Assembly: GCA_947460915.1 (NCBI GenBank)
Contig: CANHKJ010000231.1
Span: 1 to 5,058 of the forward strand
DNA from: Verrucomicrobiia bacterium
GTDB lineage: Bacteria > Verrucomicrobiota > Verrucomicrobiia > Verrucomicrobiales > Akkermansiaceae
Length of the DNA: 5,058 bases
Reading direction: 5' to 3'
Shown here: positions 1-5,058 of the stretch, piece after piece
Layout: each line of letters opens with the position of its first letter
Position numbering within the stretch: position 1 is the first letter of the stretch
Program-made: the position numbers and the translations under genes
The notes under the pieces: generated by a model
What the model saw: only the letters and a program-made list of their open reading frames with translations
The model's database searches: none
What the model was told of the DNA's origin: nothing

Positions 1-308
1 CAACTCATCACGACGTAACGCGAATTTCCTTGAGGGAAAACTAGACCTTCGGGTGCTTTGTAACCGCGCTCCAGAAGCCAATCGTAGGGAACAGCGATCG
101 AGGTATGCAAGCTATCAGCGATGAGATAGACCGAAACTTTTCCGGGAGCAGCTTTGCGAACAACAGTTTTTTTCGCGGCTAACTTCTGAACTGAAACCTG
201 TGTCGTTTTCGTATTTGGCGCGGTGGGCATGCGGACGGCGCATGAATTCATAGCACCAAGCAGGACACAATATAAGAGCAGAGGGAAAAAGAACGAAATT
301 CGTTTCAT
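1..308 (-). CDS. Exported DUF2459-like protein, N-terminal part only
   Basis: This reading frame opens with ATG at 308 and stays open to the window edge: 102 full codons, with the C-terminus missing. Residues 1-22 form a signal peptide: Lys2 and Arg3, a hydrophobic run (FFFPLLLYCVLLGA), then MNSC with Cys23. That Cys could be a lipoprotein acylation site, but Met at -3 makes it a poor lipobox. Residues 24-57 are a basic, low-complexity linker. From residue 58 the chain reads VSVYLIADSLHTSIAVPYDW, then LLERGY and YVVMS. The strand followed by a conserved His-Thr and a pro-aromatic stretch resembles the start of DUF2459, a family without an established biochemical function. The next codon begins TG, compatible with the Trp of the MSWG-type motif expected there. 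No Shine-Dalgarno sequence precedes the ATG, and an in-frame TAG at 345-347 limits the start. The PDZ gene lies 67 bases upstream on the same strand. The coding call is good; the family call is tentative. Confidence 0.6.
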   Translation of the reverse strand, partial: MKRISFFFPLLLYCVLLGAMNSCAVRMPTAPNTKTTQVSVQKLAAKKTVVRKAAPGKVSVYLIADSLHTSIAVPYDWLLERGYKAPEGLVFPQGNSRYVVMS

Positions 309-375
309 GAGTGGCGTGCGCAAAGCTGTAGCAGTCCCATGAATCTACGACGAGAAAATTTGCGGAAAAATTTTA

Positions 376-1419
376 TCACTTGGCGTGCGGTAGCATTTTC
401 AATTTGATGCCACCTTCTGCTCCCATTTCGATATTGAGCTTATCGAGGCGCTCACGAATGGGAGGCGGAACAGCGGCATGATCCTGGGGCGTGATGTAAG
501 GTCCAGACCACAGTAAATTACCCGCTTGATCGAACACCCGGGCCTCTGCGGAATCACCTTCACGTGAGATTTCAATTTTCCCTTGCTCATCTTGTGTGGC
601 GAGCATGGATTTCATTGCCATTTTCATCTTTACATCACCGGGCTGAATTTGCAACTGCTCCATGCCCTCCATCATTTTTTGGAGACGTTTTTCGATCTCC
701 GGCATGGCATTGGCGCCACCGGGCAAGACGCGAAATTCAGCATCAGGAAATGCTCCTTGGCCCATGGCTTGGATATTTTTCTCGATGGCATCGCGCAGTT
801 CTTGGGGCAACATGCGCAAGGCATCTTGCGGCAAAGCGGGGTCTTGTGGGGCGCAATCATCGACGCCAAAAACCTCATCAGCTGGGCGCTCACTTAGTGC
901 AAGCAAAGTTTCCTTATTCTCACCACGATGAAGATACTGCACCTTTACCTGATCACCTGGTTTGTGCTTTTCTAGCAGCTTGCACAGGCAATCATGGCAT
1001 TGGATGTTTTTGCCATTGACAGCTGTAATGATGTCGAATTGAGCCAGACCTGCGGCTTGCGCTGGACCTTGCGGATCGATCACACGGATCATTGAAGCTG
1101 AATTTTTTTCAATGCCGAGATGGCCAGCTAAGGCATCAGTCAAACGCTCCATGCCAAGCCCCATGTAAGGTTTCGCAGCATCCTGAGGCATTTTCTCAAC
1201 GTTTTTTGGCTTAACTTGTTGCGGTTCGATCTCAAGTTCTATGGCTGGCGCTTCTTTTTCGCGAGGCAATTCCGCGCGCTCGGTGGGTTTTGCCGGAGCT
1301 TCATCTTCAAGTTGATCCAAGCGCGGAGCAAGTGGCTTGATGGGCTTTGGCGGCTCCAATGCAAGAAGCGCAGGGCATGCCAAGCTACTAACAACAAAGG
1401 AAAAAAAGAATGCTTTCAT
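376..1419 (-). CDS. Exported PDZ-domain protein without a protease domain
   Basis: This 347-residue protein probably acts in the periplasm or at the cell envelope. Residues 1-20 are a signal peptide (Lys2, then FFFSFVVSSLACPALLA), with likely signal peptidase I cleavage after Ala20. Cys15 follows SLA and is a poor lipobox. Residues 22-82 are a Pro/Glu/Lys-rich linker. Residues 84-178 form a PDZ domain: binding loop MGLGM (86-90), GPAQAAGL (118-125), then DIITAVNGKNI and KPGDQVKVQYLHRG. Within it is an unusual CHDCLC cluster (141-146), and Cys189 follows. Residues 200-275 are Met/Gln-rich and probably helical. Residues 276-333 contain a strand-rich segment with DQAGNLLWSGP, followed by VPPPIRERLDKL, a pattern I associate with verrucomicrobial and planctomycete PDZ proteins. 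No Ser/His/Asp protease domain precedes the PDZ, unlike in HtrA/DegP, so a binding or sensing role is more likely than proteolysis. It is the third gene of a probable sigma-factor operon. No Shine-Dalgarno is visible; the ATG follows a pyrimidine tract. Confidence 0.92.
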   Translation of the reverse strand: MKAFFFSFVVSSLACPALLALEPPKPIKPLAPRLDQLEDEAPAKPTERAELPREKEAPAIELEIEPQQVKPKNVEKMPQDAAKPYMGLGMERLTDALAGHLGIEKNSASMIRVIDPQGPAQAAGLAQFDIITAVNGKNIQCHDCLCKLLEKHKPGDQVKVQYLHRGENKETLLALSERPADEVFGVDDCAPQDPALPQDALRMLPQELRDAIEKNIQAMGQGAFPDAEFRVLPGGANAMPEIEKRLQKMMEGMEQLQIQPGDVKMKMAMKSMLATQDEQGKIEISREGDSAEARVFDQAGNLLWSGPYITPQDHAAVPPPIRERLDKLNIEMGAEGGIKLKMLPHAK

Positions 1420-1422
1420 AGG

Positions 1423-1449
1423 AAAAAAGAGTTGAAGGTTGGATAACTC
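1423..1449 (-). terminator. Weak hairpin plus T run between genes
   Basis: Read on the minus strand, GAGTT (1449-1445) and AACTC (1433-1429) form a perfect 5-bp stem around an 11-base loop, followed at once by six T (1428-1423). The arrangement is that of an intrinsic terminator, but the stem is short and the loop large, so termination would be weak at best. It sits wholly in the 39-base gap between the membrane-protein gene and the PDZ gene, and could lower PDZ expression relative to the genes upstream. Chance is a real alternative. Confidence 0.25.
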
Positions 1450-1458
1450 GTGGTCGTA

Positions 1459-2091
1459 TCAATCGACTTTTTCGGGGACAACGTAAACCTCTTCTCGGGG
1501 AAGAAACAACATGCGCTCCACGCCATTTTGATCACGCACGAGCACTCGATCTTGGTATTGGATGCGCAAGACACGACGCGGCTGATGATCTTCGGTCCAG
1601 ATGACACCTTCGTCGGCGGCAGTTTCGATATCGGATCCATAGCTCGTGGCTACCACTCCTGATTGGTTGAAATTCTGACGAATTCCCGAATCTGTGGAGG
1701 AAATTTTTCGTTCGCCCGCGACGGGCGTCCATAGCGCCGCAAGTCCGCCCAATGTGGCAACAGCTGCAATGGCTGTAATGCGCTTAGCAAAGGAAGGACG
1801 ACGTGCCGATTGCGTTTCCTCGGATTTCTTGTGAGCGCCGGGAAAAAGCACAACTTTTTCGTTCATCGGGAATGCCACGTTTTCGAAGAGCCCAAAAAGC
1901 TTGTGGAAGGTATCATCCGAGAGCTCTCGTGGAGCCATCGCGTGGAGGGATTTTTCCACTCCTGCATGTGAGGTATCTGCCTCGAGTTGTCCACTCATCA
2001 CCATTTCAAGACGCGAGAGTGTGCGATCGCTCAGGCCCGTTGGTTTGAGGCTAGCGATGAGTTGTTCGAGATCTTTACGATTCATTTCCAT
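1459..2091 (-). CDS. Single-pass membrane protein, putative anti-sigma factor
   Basis: This 210-residue protein is not one I recognise by name. Residues 1-100 are soluble and presumably cytoplasmic, and carry the same motif twice with a spacing of 37 residues: SLKPTGLSDRTLSRL (14-28) and AMAPRELSDDTFHKL (51-65), sharing P, L, S, D, T and L. A basic stretch (RRPSFAKR, 97-104) precedes one hydrophobic helix (about 105-121), which by the positive-inside rule gives N-in, C-out topology. The outer part ends in a beta-rich block starting DEGVIW (160-165) and continuing through PRRVLRIQYQDRVLV to LPREEVYVVP (197-206). Placement 21 bases after an ECF sigma gene and this topology fit an anti-sigma role. 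The zinc anti-sigma motif (HxxxCxxC) is absent; in fact the protein has no Cys at all. The start could instead be Met3 (2085), as neither ATG has a clear Shine-Dalgarno. Anti-sigma function is inferred from context and topology only. Confidence 0.88.
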   Translation of the reverse strand: MEMNRKDLEQLIASLKPTGLSDRTLSRLEMVMSGQLEADTSHAGVEKSLHAMAPRELSDDTFHKLFGLFENVAFPMNEKVVLFPGAHKKSEETQSARRPSFAKRITAIAAVATLGGLAALWTPVAGERKISSTDSGIRQNFNQSGVVATSYGSDIETAADEGVIWTEDHQPRRVLRIQYQDRVLVRDQNGVERMLFLPREEVYVVPEKVD

Positions 2092-2112
2092 ATTCGTGAG
2101 AAAAGTTAGAGG

Positions 2113-2700
2113 TTAGAGCGAGAGGTCGCCTTTGGTTTTGGACTCCACAAGTTTACGCTTGAGCATTTCAAGTCCATATCGATAGCGAGAAGCCGCTGTA
2201 TTTTGAGAAATTTGTAGCATTTCACCGATTTCAGCGAAGGTTTTGTCAGACCAGATTTTGAGCAGAATGACTTCAGAAAATTTTGTCGGCAGTTCTTTCA
2301 AGCCCGCTTCCAATTGTCCGCGAGTCTCCTCGCCCGAGGCATCCGACTCGAACCACGGATCGAACTTCACCGCCGCCTCGGCTTCGATTTCATCCGAAAC
2401 AAAATCTTCGCGTTTGCGACGACGATCATCCTTGCGACCCAGATCGATCGCCAGTCGACGAATGGTGGTGTATAGATACGCGATCCACATGTCCTGACCT
2501 CCATCAAAGTTGCCATCGTTGAGTTTTTCGACCAATTTGACGAGCGCGTCCTGTAATACGTCTTCGGCATCCTGCGCGTTCCGAGTTTGATTTTTGGCAA
2601 ACAACAACAAGCGCGGACCGTTGGTGGTGAGCCAAGCGCGCCATGCGGTAGCGGAAGGAGATAGTGATGCGACTGCACTCATAGGGTTGTCATCATTCAT
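2113..2700 (-). CDS. ECF-type RNA polymerase sigma factor
   Basis: This 195-residue protein belongs to the sigma-70 family, group IV: it has sigma regions 2 and 4 and no region 3. Region 2 covers about residues 22-95, with NAQDAEDVLQDALVKL (41-56) matching the core-binding segment and YTTIRRLAIDLGRKDDRRRK (77-96) matching the -10 recognition segment. A mostly acidic linker (about 97-127) follows. Region 4 spans about 130-185: LKELPTKFSEVILLKIW, then the helix-turn-helix TFAEIGEMLQISQNTAASRY (154-173) and LEMLKRKL. It would bind core RNA polymerase in the cytoplasm and direct it to a specific promoter set. The start at 2700 follows AGGAG at a long 13-base spacing; Met7 (2682) is an alternative but lies still further from it. 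The membrane protein begins 21 bases downstream, a typical sigma/anti-sigma arrangement. Target genes cannot be told from this window, though self-regulation of the operon is common for this class. Confidence 0.95.
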   Translation of the reverse strand: MNDDNPMSAVASLSPSATAWRAWLTTNGPRLLLFAKNQTRNAQDAEDVLQDALVKLVEKLNDGNFDGGQDMWIAYLYTTIRRLAIDLGRKDDRRRKREDFVSDEIEAEAAVKFDPWFESDASGEETRGQLEAGLKELPTKFSEVILLKIWSDKTFAEIGEMLQISQNTAASRYRYGLEMLKRKLVESKTKGDLSL

Positions 2701-2713
2701 AAAAGTAGCGTTT

Positions 2714-2718
2714 CTCCT
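2714..2718 (-). promoter_or_regulatory. Shine-Dalgarno sequence of the sigma gene
   Basis: AGGAG on the minus strand lies 13 bases before the ATG at 2700, longer than the usual 5-9. It supports 2700 over the in-frame Met codon at 2682. It is the only clear Shine-Dalgarno among the four gene starts in the window. Confidence 0.5.
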
Positions 2719-2738
2719 GAGGGATTTTGTTTTTCTTT

Positions 2739-2766
2739 TTTACACACCTTTTTTCCATGATGCCAA
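2739..2766 (-). promoter_or_regulatory. Candidate promoter for the sigma operon
   Basis: On the minus strand, TTGGCA (2766-2761, five of six matches to the -35 consensus TTGACA) is followed after 16 bases by TGTAAA (2744-2739, four of six matches to TATAAT). A transcript would start near 2732, giving a 5' leader of about 30 bases that contains the AGGAG. The elements lie in the last codons and stop of the UvrA-like gene. Consensus matches of this quality occur often by chance, and an ECF-controlled operon might use a different promoter type. Confidence 0.22.
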
Positions 2767-5058
2767 TGCCCGCCCCGTTGCCGACAGCGCAATCGCCGAA
2801 ATCTCCTCGGGTTTTCCCTCTGCAACGATCGATCCTCCATGCACTCCGCCACCTGGTCCAAGGTCGATGACCCAGTCTGACGCGGCTACGAGATCCATTT
2901 GATGCTCTACGACAAGGACCGTGTGTCCAGCGTCACGCAAGCGATGAAATGCCAAAATGAGTTGATTCACATCACCGAAGTGCAGGCCTGTGGTTGGTTC
3001 ATCGAACAAATAAAACGTATGCCCAGCAGACGGTCGCGCCAATTCCACCGCTAATTTGAGACGTTGTGCCTCACCGCCCGAAAGGGTGTTAGCCGCTTGA
3101 CCCAGCGGCAAATAGCCCAGCCCGAGATCGCGCATAATTCCTAACAGATGATGTAGTTTGGGGACGACCTGAAACAACTCAAATGCCTTATCCACACTGC
3201 AAGCCAGTAGGTCGGCAATGCTACGCCCCTTATACAAAACCTCCAATGTTTCGCGATTGAAACGCTTGCCCTGGCATGCACTGCAAGTCACCCAGCCATC
3301 GGGTAAAAAATGCATCTCAATCTTGATCCGTCCCGCGCCTTCACATCGCTCGCAACGTCCACCACGCATGTTGAAGCTGAATCGACTCGCCGTGTACCCC
3401 CTTTGGCGTGAGAGCGGAAGCTTTGAGTAAAGATCGCGCACAATGTCGAACAATCCCGTATAAGTAGCAGGATTGGAGCGCGGGCTTTTGCCAATCGCAC
3501 TTTGATCGAGCAACACCACTTTCGTCAACCACTCTGCACCCTCCATGCCGGCATGCGCGCCTGGAGTTTCGCCACTGCGTGAAAATTTCCGCACTAAGGC
3601 TCGCGAGATCACATCTTCTGCGAGCGTTGATTTTCCACTACCGCTCGGCCCGGTTAACGCGACCATCCGACCTAACGGAATTTTTACATCGATGCCACAC
3701 AAATTTCGCTCACTGACCTCGCGCATGATCAACCATGGTCCTTCTTTCGCCACGGGAACAGTGCGCACCCACTCGCGTTTTTCCTTGAGCCATGAGCCTG
3801 TGGGCAAATGCCCTAGGTCTTTTAGTTCACCCGCACCGAGGATTTCACCACCCGTAATGCCCGCGCCCGGACCCATCTCAATCACCCAATCAGCAGCACG
3901 AATCACCGCTTCATCGTGCTCCACGACTAACACCGTATTGCCCAGATCGCGCAACTGCTCCAGCGCGACAATCAACCGCCCTGTATCGCATGGATGCAAG
4001 CCGATGCTCGGCTCATCTAACACATACAACACACCCGACAACCCAGAACCCAGTTGTGAGGCGAGACGAATCCGCTGCGCCTCGCCACCCGACAAGGTGC
4101 CACTTGACCGCTGAAGCGCCAGATATCCCAGCCCCACATCATGCAAAAACGACAAGCGCTTTGCCACATCATCGACTACTCGCTGCACGATGCCGGCCTT
4201 TTCCGCAGGAATCACAATCCCCGCCAACCACTGCATCGCTTCGTCCACAGGTAGTGCGCAAAACTCCTGAATTCCCAGCCAGCGCTCGTCCGCGCCACAA
4301 ACTTTCACCATCAACAACGCTTTTTTCAATCGAGCACCCAGGCATACCCGACAAGACCGATGCGACATCACCCGCATCAGGCGCCGCCTAGCTGCCTCTG
4401 ATTTTACCTCTCTCACCTTTCGTTCAGCTTCTGCACAGAGGCCCTCGATTTTTTTCACTTGCGAGCGTTTTTCCAAACCAACTTTCCAGCCGGTTTCGAT
4501 TTCGCCGCCCTCTAACAAAACCTTCTTACATTCGTCACTGAGGTCTTTCCACGTAGTCTCGGAGTCTTCCCCTCGCTGCGCCATCAACGCTTTTGCTTCG
4601 CGAAAAAATTGCAACTCCCGCGGCCCTTTCGACTTCCACCAACCACTCACCGCACCACCCAAAACCGCTTTGTTTTCATCCGCGATCATCAAGCCCGGAT
4701 CGCAAAACATTTCCGTGCCCAGTCCTTCACAAGCCTCGCAAGCTCCCAGATGCGAGTTGTAGGAAAAATGCTTAGGTGAAAGCTCACCCATCACAAATCC
4801 TGTCGTCGCATTGCGATAACTCGTTTGAAATGACAACTCGCGCCACTCCTGCTCCCCTCCGCTTTGCATCAGAGCCCTCGCCTCCGATCCACACAAGCGC
4901 AAACACGCTTCCACACTGTCCGCCATCCGCGCTTCCACGCCAGCCCTCACCACCAATCGATCCACGACAATTTCTAACGAAACCACATCCTCCGCTGGCG
5001 AAATTTCATCCAATTCGCGCAATTCGCCATTCAGCCTCACCCGCACAAATCCTTGACG
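2740..5058 (-). CDS. uvrA: UvrA-family excinuclease ABC subunit A, 5' end missing
   Basis: The C-terminal 772 codons of a UvrA-type ABC ATPase, the damage-recognition subunit of nucleotide excision repair. The frame is open through the window edge. The GTG at 5046 is internal: RQGF precedes VRVRLNGE, as in the conserved GF-RVR-DGE stretch, so about 170 residues are missing, including the first Walker A. Numbering from that GTG: remnant of the UvrB-binding region (1-75); ACEACEGLG (102-110) and CRVCLG (232-237); first ABC signature LSGGEAQR (318-325) and Walker B with DEPSIGLH (344-351); second Walker A GPSGSGKST (466-474); SPRSNPATYTG (521-531); zinc module Cys565, 568, 588 and 591; second signature LSGGEAQR (655-662) and DEPTTGLH (682-689). 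ATPase motifs look functional. The first CxxC of the N-terminal zinc region is Asn79/Thr82, and the last H-loop reads EHQMD rather than EHNLD. It may be a UvrA paralogue rather than the housekeeping copy. The stop lies 39 bases before the sigma gene, with no terminator hairpin visible. Confidence 0.95.
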   Translation of the reverse strand, partial: RQGFVRVRLNGELRELDEISPAEDVVSLEIVVDRLVVRAGVEARMADSVEACLRLCGSEARALMQSGGEQEWRELSFQTSYRNATTGFVMGELSPKHFSYNSHLGACEACEGLGTEMFCDPGLMIADENKAVLGGAVSGWWKSKGPRELQFFREAKALMAQRGEDSETTWKDLSDECKKVLLEGGEIETGWKVGLEKRSQVKKIEGLCAEAERKVREVKSEAARRRLMRVMSHRSCRVCLGARLKKALLMVKVCGADERWLGIQEFCALPVDEAMQWLAGIVIPAEKAGIVQRVVDDVAKRLSFLHDVGLGYLALQRSSGTLSGGEAQRIRLASQLGSGLSGVLYVLDEPSIGLHPCDTGRLIVALEQLRDLGNTVLVVEHDEAVIRAADWVIEMGPGAGITGGEILGAGELKDLGHLPTGSWLKEKREWVRTVPVAKEGPWLIMREVSERNLCGIDVKIPLGRMVALTGPSGSGKSTLAEDVISRALVRKFSRSGETPGAHAGMEGAEWLTKVVLLDQSAIGKSPRSNPATYTGLFDIVRDLYSKLPLSRQRGYTASRFSFNMRGGRCERCEGAGRIKIEMHFLPDGWVTCSACQGKRFNRETLEVLYKGRSIADLLACSVDKAFELFQVVPKLHHLLGIMRDLGLGYLPLGQAANTLSGGEAQRLKLAVELARPSAGHTFYLFDEPTTGLHFGDVNQLILAFHRLRDAGHTVLVVEHQMDLVAASDWVIDLGPGGGVHGGSIVAEGKPEEISAIALSATGRALASWKKGV

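Noticed and set aside
355..374. AT-only inverted repeat (AAAATTT / AAATTTT) after the PDZ gene as a terminator
   Set aside because: The 7-bp stem has no G or C pair and no T run follows it on the minus strand; too weak to call.
564..1019. Plus-strand open frame of 151 codons
   Set aside because: Antisense to the PDZ domain coding region; the Trp/His/Cys-rich translation resembles no protein family.
376..1419. HtrA/DegP-type serine protease
   Set aside because: Only the PDZ domain is present. The region before it is a Pro/Glu-rich linker with no trypsin-like catalytic triad.
1459..2091. Zinc-binding anti-sigma (ZAS) domain
   Set aside because: The protein contains no cysteine, so the HxxxCxxC motif cannot be present.
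2711..2722. CCTNAGG palindrome overlapping the sigma gene Shine-Dalgarno
   Set aside because: Stem of only three base pairs; too short for a hairpin or operator without other support.
3545..4114. Plus-strand open frame of 189 codons
   Set aside because: Lies opposite conserved UvrA motifs on the minus strand; its Pro/Ser/Arg-rich translation has no recognisable domain and is the expected shadow of the real frame.
3990..4391. Plus-strand open frame of 133 codons
   Set aside because: Antisense to the UvrA-like gene, low-complexity Pro/Thr/His-rich translation, and overlapping another shadow frame.
5044..5046. GTG as the start of the UvrA-like gene
   Set aside because: The frame continues upstream to the window edge with RQGF, which fits the conserved UvrA sequence before RVR-NGE; the true start is outside the window.

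Overview
The window is almost fully coding. Every gene I can support lies on the minus strand, so transcription runs from position 5058 towards position 1. Base composition is about half G+C. Protein content and gene order resemble Verrucomicrobiota or a related PVC-group bacterium: an ECF-type sigma factor, a single-pass membrane protein without a zinc anti-sigma motif, and an exported PDZ protein without a protease domain. That lineage call is an inference from architecture, not from a database match.

Layout in transcription order. (1) 5058-2740: the C-terminal 772 codons of a UvrA-family excinuclease ATPase; its 5' end is beyond the window. Both ABC signature motifs, both Walker B motifs, the second Walker A and the C-terminal zinc module are intact, but the first CxxC pair of the N-terminal zinc region is replaced by Asn and Thr. 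It may therefore be a UvrA paralogue. (2) After 39 bases, which hold a good Shine-Dalgarno sequence and overlap a weak candidate promoter: an ECF sigma factor (2700-2113). (3) After 21 bases: a 210-residue membrane protein with a tandem N-terminal motif, one transmembrane helix and a beta-rich C-terminal part (2091-1459), the likely anti-sigma or sigma-coupled regulator. (4) After 39 bases, containing a small hairpin and a T run: an exported 347-residue PDZ protein with an unusual Cys-x2-Cys-x-Cys cluster inside the PDZ fold (1419-376). (5) After 67 bases: the first 102 codons of an exported or lipoprotein-like protein resembling DUF2459 (308-1), cut by the window edge.

How the genes may work together: the sigma, membrane and PDZ genes are tightly packed and co-directional and form a plausible operon. 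Their predicted locations (cytoplasm, inner membrane, periplasm) recall envelope-stress circuits of the sigmaE/RseA/DegS type, although none of the three shows protease residues. The UvrA-like gene upstream and the DUF2459-like gene downstream may or may not share the transcript. I see no RNA genes, mobile elements, CRISPR arrays or long repeats. No intergenic gap exceeds 67 bases.
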